DNA of 64,000 nucleotides, from positions 861,361 to 925,360 of the forward strand of contig NW_014575563.1 of the NCBI RefSeq assembly GCF_000708205.1. The letters are read 5' to 3'. Positions 12,119-24,227 of this stretch are shown one piece after another (the first letter of the stretch is position 1; every line of letters begins with the position of its first letter). Under the pieces are notes generated by a model. That model was given only the letters and a program-made list of their open reading frames with translations. It was not told where the DNA came from and did no database searches. The translations under genes and the position numbers were made by a program. This stretch comes from Mixia osmundae IAM 14324. Taxonomy: Eukaryota > Basidiomycota > Mixiomycetes > Mixiales > Mixiaceae.

Positions 12119-15100
12119 ATGAGTCGCTATGAAGCTACGAGCACTCGCTCCATAGCGCTAGTAGCGCATGTGGATCATGGCAAATCATCGTATGCAGACA
12201 GCCTGCTGGCCTCGAATGGCATCATTTCGACTCGTCTGGCTGGATCGATTCGGTACCTTGACAGTCGAGAGGATGAGCAGGAGAAAGGCATCACAATGGA
12301 GAGCTCTGCCGTTTCACTCAAGTACAAAGTCATGCGCAAAATAGCAGGCCAGGGTCCGCGCTGATGGTGCTTCAAGCTGAATCAGCTGACTGTGCACCGT
12401 TGCAGATGCACCCGTAGAGGAGTCATTTCTGATCAATCTCATCGATTCGCCGGGCCACATCGACTTCAGCTCCGAAGTAGCAGCTGCACTGAGAGTCACC
12501 GATGGCGCTCTCGTACTCGTGGATGCCGTCGAGGGCGTTTGTACGCAGACTATCACGGTTTTGCGTCAGGTCTGGCTCGAACGCTTACGGCCCATCCTCG
12601 TCATCAATAAGATGGACAGACTGATCACGGAACTCAAGCTAGCGCCCATAGAAGCTCACCACCATCTCTTTCAGCTTGTCGAGCAAGTCAACGCAGTCAT
12701 TGGTTCCTTGTATGCGGACGACCGGCAAGGCAGCGATGCGCAGTGGCGAGAGTCGCGAGAGGCGCGCTTGCGCGAAAAGACTGAGCGAGCGCAAGAAGTT
12801 GCAATGTCCGGTGCGAACGAAGCCCCTACCACGGAGGATGATGGCGTCGACGAGGCTGAGCCTGCAGGAGATGACGAGGAAGACACCTATTTCGCGCCAG
12901 AAAATGGCAATGTCATCTTTGCCAGTGCAATCGATGGATGGGCGTTTCGGATAGCAACATTCGCGCACATACATGCCGTGCGCTTGGGCATACAGGAAAC
13001 AAAGCTGCGAAAAGTACTCTGGGGCGACTTTTTCCTCGATCCCAAGTCAAAGCGGGTCCTGTCTCGCAAACACCTCGGCCAGCGCAATCTCAAGCCCATG
13101 TTCGTTCAATTTGTTCTAGAGAACATTTGGTCAATTTATGATAATGTCTCCCTCAATCCCAACGTAGACAAGGTCGGCAAGATTGTGTCTGCGCTCGGAC
13201 TCAAGATTCGTCCCATGGATTTGAAGTCGAAAGATTCACGAAATCTGCTGGTTGCAATTTTCTCGCAATGGCTTCCTTTGGCATCTTGTACATTCAGAGC
13301 CGTCGTAGAACAAATTCCGGGCCCATCCGACGCTCAATCGGTCCGCCTGCCCAGAGTATTGCATCCCGAACTCCCGGTCACAAGTAAAAAGGTCGAGCCG
13401 AAGAACGATTTAGAACGCGCGTTGTACAGCGCCGATCGATCTTCGCCACACACCGTTGTCTACGTCAGCAAGATGTTCTCGGTCGCTACCGCGAGCCTGC
13501 CCCAATATCAACGGCGGCAGCTTACCGCTGAGGAGATGCGCGATCGAGGACGACAGAGCCGGGCTGACGGTCTACAAAGTAGCACTGGTATTGTTCAGGC
13601 CGACGGCGGTTCTGATGCACTCTCAAGGAAGATCAATGAAGCGGAGCCAGAAGAGCCGATACCAGCCAACGCAGAGACACTTATAGGCTTTGCTCGTGTG
13701 TTTTCTGGCGAGATCAGTCTTGGGCAAGAGCTGTTTGCCGTAATGCCCAAATACACAACACGATTGCCTGCCAGTGAGCCCACAAACGCAAAGCATATCA
13801 CCACAGTACGAGTTGACAGGTTGTACATGCTCATGGGCCGAGAGCTTGTTGTGGTGGATAAGGTACCCGCAGGGCATGTCGTTGGCATCGGCGGTCTCGA
13901 AGGCAAGGTGACACGCAACGCCACGCTTTGTGCGCACATCGACTCGACCCCCAATCTGAGCGATGGCGATGTCACAAACAATGCGCTGGTCAACCTGACC
14001 GGCCGCACGTTGACTGTGAGTGGCCGCTTGACCTTAAGCGCCCATGCTAAGGCTTCATCAACAGTCTGCGCCTATTGTCCGAGTTGCTCTTGAGCCGTGC
14101 AATCCGGCAGAAATGCCTAAGCTTATCGAAGGTCTGAAATTGCTGAACCAGGCCGATCCAGCTGTCGAGACGCTCTTGCAAGAAACGGGCGAGCATGTCA
14201 TTTTGACTGCAGGCGAGCTGCATCTGGAGGTGCGCGCGCAGTCTGTCGGCTTTTTTTGAAGGTGCTGATCCGAACACCGTGCTCAGAGATGCTTGCGCGA
14301 TCTGCGAGAGCGATTTGCAAAGATTGCTATTCAGGCATCGCCACCGATCGTGCCTTTCCGTGAAACAGCAGTCAAAGGATCCGGTATGTATTCCGTCTGC
14401 TCTGTGCGGCTTTTGACGCTGAATCACGCGCGACAGATATGGCGCCAACAAAGACGAAGGATGCACCGCGGGGCACGATCGAGACGACCGTTGCAGAGGG
14501 CCTTGTCAAGCTTGTAAGCCGCGCAAGACCACTACCTCGCGCGGTCGCAGATTTTCTTGCCGCCAATGCGCCATCTATACGCCTGCTATACGACGCGACG
14601 CCTGACGAGCAGCGTTCGACGGACTCTGATCGACCGCTCGATGCTCGTCCACAATTACAGCCCGATGTCTTCTGGAAAAGGCTGGATACTCTGTTCGAAG
14701 CGGCTGGCAAAGAGTGGATTGGCGCAAGCGACCGTGTTTGGTCTTTTGGCCCGCGTCGTATCGGCGCAAACATACTATTTGACGAGACTGGCGGCTCCGG
14801 AAGATCGTGAGTTTGGCGCTGCGATAAATGTGGAAGAGCAGCTTATAGTCTTGCAGTCTGCGCAAGCGCCTACCCTCCGAGGTGAACGGGTCGACAAAGG
14901 ATGACGATGCACATTTGTTCGACGATGCAATAGAGACTGCTTTCCAGCTCTCAACACTGCGAGGGCCTCTTTGCGCTGAACCTATCACCGACATGGCGTT
15001 CTCGCTTACGTCGATCTCTTTCGACGAGACTCAAGCCTCCGAAGGTACAGTCGTTCGAACTGATGGCTCGTCAGGGCTAATCTCCATCTCAGTGCGCTCG

Positions 15101-15749
15101 AAGCTGTCCCAGCTTACCGGCAGCATGATCAGTGCATCCCAAGACGCATTCAAACAAGGCTTGCTCGACTGGTCGCCACGTCTCCTGCTTGCAGTCTATT
15201 CTTGTGACATACAAGCTACTGCTGAGGTCCTCGGGAAAGTCTATGGCGTCCTTGCAAAGCGAAGGGGTCGGATCACTTTGGAAGAGATCAAAGAGGGCAC
15301 CTCATACTTTACTATCGCGTCACTGCTGCCCGTCGTCGAAAGTTTCGGTTTCGCGGATGGTCAGTCCCTAGCTACTGACCTTTCGAGAAGACTAAGTAGA
15401 GGCTTCAGAGATCCGCAAACGCACGTCGGGTGCCGCGAGCCCGCAGCTGGTCTTCTACGGGTGGGTCGGTCGGTGAACTGCGTGATAACTGATTGACAAT
15501 GCTGCGCAGATTTGAGATGCTCGACATTGATCCCTTCTGGGTGCCCTCGACCGAGGAGGAACTGGAAGATCTCGGCGAAAAATCAGATCGCGAGAATGTG
15601 GCGAAGAAGTACATGGACGCCGTTCGAGCGCGCAAGGTGGTTCAAATCCAATATCGCTAGCCTAAATTACTGATATGAGAGTGCAGGGTATGTTTGTGGA
15701 GCGGAAGATCGTCGAGCACGCCGACAAGCAACGGACATTGAAACGATAA
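12119..15749 (+). CDS. EFL1: Ribosome assembly GTPase EFL1 (EF2-like)
   Basis: Cytosolic GTPase that, with SDO1/SBDS, releases eIF6/TIF6 from pre-60S subunits. Nine exons (12119-12353, 12406-14015, 14065-14229, 14287-14383, 14437-14806, 14857-15359, 15409-15460, 15510-15636, 15687-15749) give about 1073 residues. G1 is [15 protein letters not shown], switch I is '[15 protein letters not shown]', then [12 protein letters not shown] and NKMDRL. An acidic insert near residues 215-245 (EPAGDDEED) is the EFL1-specific insertion that separates it from EF2. [22 protein letters not shown] and the end [18 protein letters not shown] match the family. The intron 1 donor is GTCCGC. The C-terminus falls in tiny exons of 52-127 nt. 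Confidence 0.93.
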
Positions 15750-15934
15750 TGTATGCCACGTCATCAATGCATTCCGTGAGATTTTGTCATCCGGTTCGGG
15801 CGCGTGTGGCAATGTCATCGTGAAGCATCGAGGCCAACAAGCGACCAGTCCTTGAACAGATTATAGGCCACCCCGCGCTTGTCTAGTCGCGGACATACCT
15901 GCGCATAGACAAGCAGCCAATCATCAGACGCGAT

Positions 15935-17252
15935 ATGGGAGCTGTGGACAGCACGGCGCCCGGACCTCGAAAAGTCAACAAACGACAGAGAATCTTTCTG
16001 GCGGCTGATGTAGCCAAGCATGCACGACCGGGCGACTGCTGGGTCACCCGTCAGGGCAAGGTATACAATGTGACGAGCTTCGTAGAGGATCATCCAGTCA
16101 GTCTTTTCCGAATTTGATCCCGAGTGTATCTCCATGCTGACCAAAAGTATGGGACGTTTGCAGGGTGGCGATGATCTGATACTGGGCTGGGCAGGCAAGG
16201 ATGTCGAGCAAGTGATGAACGATCCCGTCGAGCACAGCCACTCTGATTCGGCGTTCGAGATGATGGAAGAGTACCAAGTGGGCATCATCGGCACGGAGGA
16301 AACCATCGTCAAGGCAGACTTTGAGATGGTCGGCGACGAGTATCACCCTGACGAGACTTCTGTAGAGCAAGACTATGCGAAGAACCAGTTTCTCGACCTC
16401 AAGGAGCCTTTGCTCATGCAGGTCCTGCAATCCAACTGGAGCAAGTCATTCTACCTGCAACAGGTCCATCAGCCCAGGCATCTCTCCGAGCCTGCGCGAT
16501 TGTTCGGACCGTGGTATCTCGAGATGCTCACGAGGACGCAATGGTTCGTTGTACCCATCTTCTGGCTCCCAATCGCAGCCTACCTGTTTGCGCAATCATT
16601 CGCCCAACAGCAAGGCACATCATTGCCCGAGGCAGCTCTGTCGAACAATCTGCTCACAGTAGCAGCCGGTATCAGATCAGATATGGTCGTGGGAGCCATG
16701 TCTGCCTTTGCAATCGGTGTCTTCCTCTGGACGATACTAGAATACACGCTCCATCGGTTCTTATTCCACGTCGATGACGCGCTTCCGGATCACCCAATCT
16801 TCCTGACGTTGCACTTTTTATTGCACGGCATCCACCACTACTTGCCGATGGACCGACTGCGACTGGTCATGCCGCCGACACTGTTTGGCGCGCTACAATG
16901 GCCTTTTACGCGATTAGCTTACAGGCTTCTGCCGACCTGGTTCGCCAATGCGGGCATTGCTGGTGCGTTTGTCAGCTATGTCGGCTACGACATGTGCCAC
17001 TATGCGCTTCATCATACAAAGTAAGTTCCCCTCACAATCTCGATGGTCAAGTGTTGACCAACATCATCTGCAGGCTGCCTCAGTATCTCAAGACGATGAA
17101 GACATATCACATGTATCATCACTGTAAGTACCATCACCCGGCAGCAAGCCATCCAGCTCACTCGAATTTGTGCAGACAAGAACCCCGATCTTGGCTTTGG
17201 CGTCACGAGCAAGATATGGGATTATGCCTTCGGCACGCGACTCGACATCTGA
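15935..17252 (+). CDS. SCS7: Fatty acid 2-hydroxylase with cytochrome b5 domain
   Basis: ER enzyme that 2-hydroxylates the very-long-chain acyl group of ceramide. Exons 15935-16096, 16164-17020, 17074-17123 and 17176-17252 encode 381 residues. The N-terminal b5 domain reads [24 protein letters not shown], with the first haem histidine in DHPGG split by intron 1. The C-terminal hydroxylase holds the di-iron histidine boxes: HRFLFH, HFLLHGIHHYLPMD, HYALHH and YHMYHH, the last two straddling introns 2 and 3. Four hydrophobic spans surround them. Size and order match yeast Scs7. The last two exons are only 50 and 77 nt. Confidence 0.93.
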
Positions 17253-17412
17253 TTGCCGCGCGACCAGCCGTCTGTGACGCTTGTACTCCTGATGTCCATA
17301 GATACCCTAGCAAGCCATTTGTACACCTCTAATCTGCATCCTTCGCATCTCCCCTGGCCATGTCGCGTTCGCGTCCTTGCTCTGGAGACTTTGACCGAGC
17401 CGCCAAGGCCGT

Positions 17413-18371
17413 ATGGCTGCCTTGCCGCCTGGCCTGGGGCCAGACAATGCGACGATTGATGCACTGCTCAAGGCGCATCGGTCCATCCTCACTACAATGG
17501 ATCAGATTGCGACACTTCAGTTGCAACTCCAATGGGGTGTCGAACAAGATCTCATCATGCCGTGGTTCGTAGTGTCCGATTGTGCGGCGGTACAGCCATC
17601 TGAGCGATCAGGACAATAGGCAGGAGATGATGACGACGTACAGTAGCATCATCTCCTCGGCTCATTCGATCTCGCAGCGACTTGTGATGCCCCCTCCGCC
17701 GTTGCCCACAGCTCCCGCCAATGCATACGAGCGAAAACAGCAGCAAGACAAGCATATAGTAGCAAGCAAACGATCTCTGGGAAGAGTGGTCGTCCATCCT
17801 GCCATTGCCCTAGAGCAAGACAACGAGTGGATCTCTGGACTGCTTACGCGCACCAAGCTCGTACGTCTGCGTGATTCTCGCCTCACTTCACTGATCAGCT
17901 GTGAAGGACTTGGCTCATGAAGCCAGGGAGACGGCACATCTGCACCGGCTTGGGCTCGTGCCGGACGCAAGAGAGATCGCACCGGATGACCTGTCGCGGA
18001 TCCAGTCCTTGCAAGCCTCGCACGACAGCCTCGCCCTGTGGGCCTCTGAGCTCATCAACGGAAGAGCAGAGTATCGTGATGCACTAGACGAAGAGACGAT
18101 ACATGCAGCCTTGCCTGGACTCAAAGATCGCGACGCAGACGATGGCGAAGAGTATGACTGGAAGTTGCGCGTCTCGCTGGATGCAGAAGCAGATGAAGCA
18201 GATGCAGATAGCGATATACATACACCAAAGACGACAGATGAGGAGGAGGATGTGCAGATGATCGATGCTGCAGATGGCAAGGCTATTGCCCGCGGACCGC
18301 CACCAAGCATTGGCGAATGGGCAGTTTTCATGTCGACTGGTCGCTTGCCCGACAGCCTGACAGCCAGCTGA
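17413..18371 (+). CDS. MED8: Mediator head subunit MED8-like
   Basis: Three exons give about 289 residues. The N-terminal helix (ALLKAHRSILTTMDQIATL) and the following 'RQEMMTTYSSIISSAHSIS' look like the two long helices of MED8; VVHPAIALEQDNEWISGLLTRTKL fits the conserved hydrophobic strand and RTKL box. The C-terminus is acidic (DEADADSD..., EEEDVQMID), common in fungal MED8. Intron 1 is best placed at 17569-17611. Intron 2 is ambiguous: donor GTACGT with an AAG acceptor (17861-17906), or a 34-nt intron 17865-17898 that gives RTKLVP, closer to the family consensus. MED8 belongs to the Mediator head bridging RNA polymerase II and regulators. Call rests on pattern similarity only. Confidence 0.55.
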
Positions 18372-18632
18372 TCTTACGTGTGCCATCTCCAAGCCAGACG
18401 ATCAACAGCCTGGCTTGCTCGTGCTCGGAAGATCAGCGTCGTTTCACTCGACTTGATGATGCCCGCCCTTGCAGAAGCCTACCGTTTCGAGCAGACTGCA
18501 GCTAAAGGCTCAGTACACTGCCGGGGTCACACAAAACATCGCATGCTAGCAAGAGTCAGGCCTAGTGGTTCACACAGATGCAATGCATTGAGATGGTCAT
18601 GCTAGGGTCGTTAGTGTCCTTTTCATCTTGTT

Positions 18633-19374
18633 CTAGCTGGTGCTCGTTGTGTTGGGCGCTGAAGTCCAGTAGACGAGGTTGTCGATGATGATAGTCAAGG
18701 AAGCGTCTGTCGTCTTGAACGCAACGTGCTCCAGTCCTGTACAACCATCAGCATCTCTGAATCTAGCGCGAGAACAGTGCGTGCCTTCGAAGAGTCCGGC
18801 GTCGTTAGAATTCACGCTAAAAGTGTATTGCGTGCCGGGAACGATGACACCGGTGTCGGGATCGCCGAGTCTGACGGAGTAGACGGGCGAGCTGTCCGAG
18901 CCGCCGGGCTTGATGGCATTGACGGTGGTAGCACTCGTAGGCGCAGAGACACCATAATTGAAGGATTTCAGATCCTGCCCAGCGCGATTAGCCCGGTTCA
19001 CATGAAATTGCCATAGCTGAAGATACCCAAGTGTAGCCGTTTGTGGCGTAGATGCGAGCGAGAGGACGACCCGGGCAAGAGACTGGGGGTCCTTGGATGG
19101 CTTGTCCACTTGCCCATGGGCTTGCAATGACTGCCCATTGAGAGCCGGCATCGCCTGTTGTGCCATAGTCCAAAAAGGACAGACCCTCTTCGTAATGGGG
19201 AACAATGCCGACGGTTGAGCCATCGCAACTGGTGATCATCTCCGGCTTGACACTGTCGAAGCTGTCCTCGTAGAAGACGCCGTTATCCTGTCTGACCGTG
19301 GGAGGTGTCGGTGCAGCGAGAGTACTGGCAGTCATGGCGCCCACGAGGGCAACGGAGAGCATATTGAAGATCAT
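18633..19374 (-). CDS. Small secreted protein of unknown function
   Basis: Two exons encode about 230 residues. The start MIFNMLSVALVGAMTASTLAAP is a typical signal peptide; an upstream in-frame ATG at 19467 lies only about 26 bp below a TATA box and is probably not in the mRNA. The intron removes the stretch after NGYTW and leads into DLKSFNYGVSAPTS. The mature part is Gly/Ser/Thr-rich, beta-type in look, with four cysteines (SCDGS, VSCPG, THCSR, DGCTG) that could form two disulfides. I recognise no family. Secretion, size and lack of known domain make a cell-wall protein or an effector-like protein possible; neither is shown. Confidence 0.7.
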
Positions 19375-19485
19375 CTTGGTCAGATTTGCTTTGTGTGTTG
19401 CGAGGGGGTTGCGAGTGAGGTGCGAATTGCTGAGCGTCGTAAGCGAGTCGAGTGAGTTGCTGAGCATGGAGACGAAACGGCCAGT

Positions 19486-19493
19486 CTTTTATA
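19486..19493 (-). promoter_or_regulatory. TATA box of the secreted-protein gene
   Basis: TATAAAAG on the minus strand, 112 bp before the chosen start codon. Expected transcription start is about 30 bp downstream (near 19460), which places the upstream in-frame ATG at 19467 at or before the start site. This is the clearest TATA element in the window and suggests a strongly regulated or highly expressed gene, unlike the housekeeping neighbours. Confidence 0.5.
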
Positions 19494-19903
19494 CCTTCGA
19501 AAGGCCACGGAGGCGGTGAGGAGAAACGCATGCTCGACGAGTTCGATGACTCAAGGCTGTGTCGGAGGGAGGATGCAGGCCGCGGTTTTGAGTCATCGCA
19601 TCAAGCGCATGTTCGACGGGGCATACGCTAGCGTTCGGAAGCGTGGCAAAACTTTGGGAGCTGTGAAGATCGCCACGCGCGTTGGCGCACGTGTTGGCGT
19701 TGACAAGTCAACTCCACGGAAAATCATCGCATCATGTGCGATCCTTGCATGCTCTCTCGTTCTCTACAGTGTTACGACAATGCGCTGTCTATTGTCTAGG
19801 TGTACGTCATACAGGTAGCGGAGACCAGCAAACCGCATATCGGCGCCTCCGCTGTCTCGGCCTCATTCCTCGCACTTTACGCACGAGTCGCAAGAGACGA
19901 CAG
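19494..19903. other. Intergenic region between two minus-strand genes
   Basis: Holds the upstream promoter region of the secreted-protein gene and the 3' flank of SEC14. Open plus-strand frames here (for example 19516-19818) have no start context, domain or conserved look. I see no RNA gene or repeat. Confidence 0.4.
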
Positions 19904-21014
19904 CTACTGGGCTGTGTCGTCATTCCTCGCTTGGTCCAGCGTCGTCTGGCTCGGCTCTGCTGCTACTGCAAAGTCATCTGGACTAGTTGTCTTTGCGAGC
20001 GCTGTATCAGCATGACCGTTGGGTATCGCGTCGATTTTCTCGTCGGCTTTGGAATCCTCCGCGAGCTCTGGCGCAAATCGAGCGATATCGGCACGACGTC
20101 GCTCCGCTCTGCCCTCCAGCCAAGGGCCCCTTGACGACAGACTGCAGCCCTCTTTGCAGTTGCATGCTCCGCCGAGCGTGCTGGGCAGCTGTTCCGCGTC
20201 AATGTACTTGAGCAACGTCGAGGCATAGTCTGTGCCGAGGATGTTGACTTTCTCTTGCGTCTCCTTGCTGAGCCAGGGCTTCATGACACCCCATACGTCT
20301 GTGCGGTCCAGTGAGTGACCGCGCGAGATGGCGTAAACGCGACATACATGTGAAGCTCGACGGCGCATTGACAATATAGAGACGGCCAAGTCCTTCTGGA
20401 TAGTAGTCCTGCGCGAGACCGAAGCTACGCTTGGCGAGCGCTTTGACCTGCCAGAATTGACCGAGAGTGAAGCCCTTGAGATCAACTATTGACACGTTGC
20501 CATCCAGATCCCTGCCGCCCGCTGCCTTGACACTCGCCGGTAGCACTTCTCGCGTGAGTGATTCCGCGTTCAGACAGACGCTCTTCCAGTGATACTCTGG
20601 CGTCTCGACAGCTTGTAGCTTGGCTACATCAAAGTTGCCAAAGGCTTGTATGTTGAGCGGACGTCCCTCGCGATCTACGCCATGAAAGAACATGGGCCAG
20701 TACTGCATGATCTCTGTTCGCTTGTCAAAGTCGAAAGGGTCCATTCTGACATAGAGCTGATCGATGGTGAGGCCTTCGCCGCAAGGATCCTTTCGCCACG
20801 CTTGCGCCTTGGCGAACAAAGCTTTGCTTTTCGGCAGGTCAAATTTGCGAGCACGCAGGTAGCGCAAGAGCGCAGCATCGTCGGTGCCTATCGTGTCGCC
20901 ATCGTGTAGGATGCCATCATCGTGTAGCGCTTTGCGAAAGGAATCCAACGTTTCCTTTTGCTGCGAAGTCAGGTTGCTCTTGAAGCCCGATCTTGACACG
21001 GTCTCCGTGACCAT
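19904..21014 (-). CDS. SEC14: SEC14-type phosphatidylinositol/phosphatidylcholine transfer protein
   Basis: Binds PI or PC and couples lipid metabolism to Golgi secretion. Exons 21014-20348 and 20298-19904 encode 353 residues. The CRAL-TRIO N-domain carries LRYLRARKFDLPKSKALF; the lipid-binding domain shows YWPMFFHGVDREGRPL, VSIVDLKGFTL, AQDYYPEGLGRLYIVNAP and, across the intron, FTYVWGVMKPWLSKETQEKV, ending in LPSTLGGAC. These match yeast Sec14 throughout. A C-terminal tail of about 80 residues after the domain is Ala/Asp-rich and not conserved. The single intron (20299-20347) splits codon Tyr in FTY. Confidence 0.93.
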
Positions 21015-21814
21015 GACGATATCCCCCGAAGGCTGTCCGCCCTCGTGCTATGCGTACGCGAGACTCGACAGGTCTGACCGCTCAGCGCTCAACGCCGAAA
21101 CACTGAACACGTCGCGCGAATTAGACAAAGACCGAGGGGAGGCGTCGCCGCGTGGCTTGCCTCGCCATGCGCTCTTCCCGAGGGAAAGCCTCGACTCTGT
21201 CGGTCTTGATTTTGACGTGTAGCAAACATCAAGCAGCAGCACAGGCTGGTCAGGACTGATCGATCCGCTTTACTAACATCTTGCTTCTGGCTCAGACGAC
21301 ACTACATCGCTGCTGCGCCGGTCACGCCCGCGATTGCCGAATCGAATTTGTTTTGCGCCGGAGGAGAGGCGCAGGGTCTGCTCGCAAAAGGACTTCCATC
21401 AAGGGCCTCCGTCAGAAGAACATCGAGCGAGCAGTCACAGGCACTCGGTCGAATGACAGTATCCCTGACAGAGGCATACGCGAGCCTGCAACACTAAAGC
21501 CGACAGTCGTGACACCGATAGAACCGCTGTCAACATCAACAGAAGCGCCTCGCGACAAGCTCTCACAGAGAGGTCACAGAGCAACCCCCGCGAAGCGCTG
21601 ACGACGTTTTGACACGATAGGCCCCCAGCTGACTGTTGATATACACGCACAGCAGTGCGTCACGCTCGTTCGTGCGCGCGTCACCCGCAGGCACTGACCA
21701 AGCCCTGCCCACAGTCTGACTTGCCCGTAACTCACACGAATATGAATCATTAGTCACTCGAGGCACACGTCTACACATTCATTCCACTGCTGGGCATTCA
21801 CTCGGTACATCATC
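21015..21814. promoter_or_regulatory. Divergent 800-bp intergenic region
   Basis: The longest gene-free stretch in the window, between SEC14 (-) and the Nrg1-like repressor (+). A long upstream region fits a regulatory gene with a long 5' leader. A plus-strand frame at 21281-21603 is Arg-rich and lacks an ATG near its start; I do not regard it as a gene. No clear repeats or RNA structure noted. Confidence 0.4.
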
Positions 21815-23945
21815 ATGGCAGATCTGATCATGCGGGATCAGCCAGGCCCTTCTGGAGATAGGCAGAGTGCACTCGCGCACGGCGAAGCAGGCATGACTGA
21901 CGCAAGCCAATATGCAACAAGCCGCCCCTTATCACCTGCGACTCAGTTATGCCAAGCCGGCTCTGTCTCCAGGGTGGGGGCCTCGACAGGCTTGATGGGA
22001 CCTCCTTCACTACCCTTCACAAGCAGCAATCTGAGTCTATTCTCCTCACGCGCTGGCAGCAGCCAATTTGGCAAAGTACAGTCTCGCTCGCTGCCTGCCT
22101 CGCCCAACCCGGGCCGACCAACGCGACCAAACTCCCTGTCCGCACACAGTTCGCCGGTGACGCAGGCGTCTGGCGAATTTGGCTTGTCCTCTTCTTTCCC
22201 ATCACGCCAAACAGGCACGGCAGGCTTAGTTCTGTTTGCGTCCGTACCCGCCAGTCCTGCTACCGGCAGCTCACCGTCCATGCCATCAGTATCTTATCAG
22301 TCGGCTTTACCGCCTGCGATCGCTGGCGACGCCGCCGCTTGCATGCCTCCGCCCGAACCTCGATCTCAGAGTGCGAGGCTGTCACAACCGCCAACCTCGC
22401 CCATGCAGAGCATGAACTCTCCCGTCAGCGACCGTGATCTTTTCAAGGCACCTCAGAGCCCTATGACTTCTCGAGTCCATACCTCTCGCGCCTCCCCTTT
22501 CACTGCGCCCAATTTCAATGCTCAGGTCTCCGGTCCTCATTCGAGCTATATGAGCGGGACGCGGGGCGAAACTGCACTGAAGAGCCCAGTGCCAGTCAGG
22601 CCGCCTCTAGAATCAGTCAGCTCAATTGTTGCGGAGCATCTCGATGATGGATCTAGAGCAACTCCGCCGCCTTTCCTGGGTCTGTCAACCCATCGAGGTC
22701 CGTCATCGAGCAGTTCGATGTCGACTGCATCGTTCGCGACGACGAGCTCGGCGCAGTCATCAGATTCCTTGCGATCGCACTCATCAGCGTCGACTGCTGC
22801 CACGTCCTTGTCTAGCTCGAGCATACCTACCTTTAACGATCTCAAGTTGGAGCAAATGCCTTTGGACACGCCCAATGACAGCTTGGCGCCTATCGAGAGC
22901 CCAGAGATCCCGCGAGCCGTCTCACCTGCGACGTCGCTAGCCAGTGCAACTTCAAAGAGTGAACCTCAAGCATCGACTGACGCTGCCTCGCCGAGCGATC
23001 CGCGTCGCAAGCACGCCTGTACTTTCTCAGGCTGTACAAAGGCCTTCACGACGTACGCTTCGCAGATCTTAATCACTTGTGTGACTGACGTTCGCGCAGA
23101 TCTGGACATCTCGCAAGACATAGCCGCATTCACACGGGCGAAAAGCGGTACGAGTGCCTCTTACCCGGCTGCGGCGCTCGCTTCTCCCGTCAGGACAACA
23201 TGCTGCAACAGTGAGCCTATCATAAAATGTGCTACTGAGTGTGCTGATTGTATTCCGTAGCTATCGCACCCATCTGACCGGCAAAGCGAGGCGCACGTCG
23301 TCGCACAATCGCGCGCTAGCAGCTGCTGCCAAATCAGCTGCCCCGCCAATGGGTCACTATGACATGAATTACAGCCACATGTCCAATCCGAGCCTGCCGA
23401 TGCTGGAGCCGTCCAGCAATCTGGCGCCGATGCCTCAGTTCTATGGATCGACCGGACCTGAGGGGAGCTTACCGCCGCTACTCGGTCGACCCATTCCACC
23501 CATGTACGATACTCCCATGGACACACGTCAAGACGCATTGCCACCTGTATTCAACGACATGGGCTACCCGACTCGTCTCAACCTACCCAGTACCTCTCAC
23601 TTTGCCGTGCACCAGCTTCTTACCGAGCCAGAGCGCAAGCGATCGCCAATACCCGCTGCCAACTCTCCTTATCTCGATCAGAGCGGTTTTGGCGGTCCTT
23701 ATGGCTACAGCGCTGCTCTAAACAACCAGCAAGCTCAACAATATCTCCGTCAAGTCGAGCCTATGACTTCGGCAGATCACCTGTACGATCGACCGCGGCA
23801 ATACTACGATCATCAGAATTTGCCTCTTGTCCCGCCACCCCATTCACAGAGCCCAGGCGAATTTTCGCGAACGACAGATCCGATGCGGTACGCTTACGAT
23901 CCTAGACACCAACAAGGGCAAGGGCTCGGCGGTGCGATCCGATGA
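21815..23945 (+). CDS. C2H2 zinc-finger transcriptional repressor, Nrg1-like
   Basis: Exons 21815-23052, 23100-23210 and 23261-23945 encode 677 residues. The first 390 are disordered Ser/Pro/Thr-rich. Two adjacent fingers follow: HACTFSGCTKAFTT-SGHLARHSRIH and YECLLPGCGARFSRQDNMLQHYRTH. The linker HTGEKR, the 'TTSGHLARH' helix and 'RFSRQDNMLQHYRTH' are hallmarks of the fungal Nrg1/Nrg2 group, which repress glucose-, stress- and filamentation-related genes. The first intron interrupts finger 1 just before its recognition helix and the second interrupts the His codon of finger 2. The C-terminal 200 residues are Pro/Tyr/Gln-rich. Target genes cannot be told from sequence. Confidence 0.85.
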
Positions 23946-24227
23946 CGAGCATGACCGCCGCAAGGGTGTAGCCCACACAGAGTGTAAAAGTAGCGTAATT
24001 TTCGGGTTTCTAGCGTTCCTTTCATTTTGCTCAAGGTCGTGTACTGTTGCACCAAAAGATGACCAAGACTTGTACAATGTGCAAAATTTCAACAACCGCT
24101 GCAGCGTCACGCGTGAGCATTAAGAGTGTGCAATAGACAAGCGGAGCAAAGACTGCAACAGATTTTAATTATTCTTAGACAAGGTGACAAAGTAGAAATT
24201 CGGAAGGTCCAGAAAAAAGCAAGAAAA

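Noticed and set aside
21281-21603. Arg-rich 106-codon frame in the SEC14/Nrg1-like intergenic region
   Set aside because: No ATG near its start and no conserved pattern.
22546-22875. Long antisense frame under the Nrg1-like gene
   Set aside because: Complement of the Ser-rich coding region; biased codons open the opposite frame without any domain.
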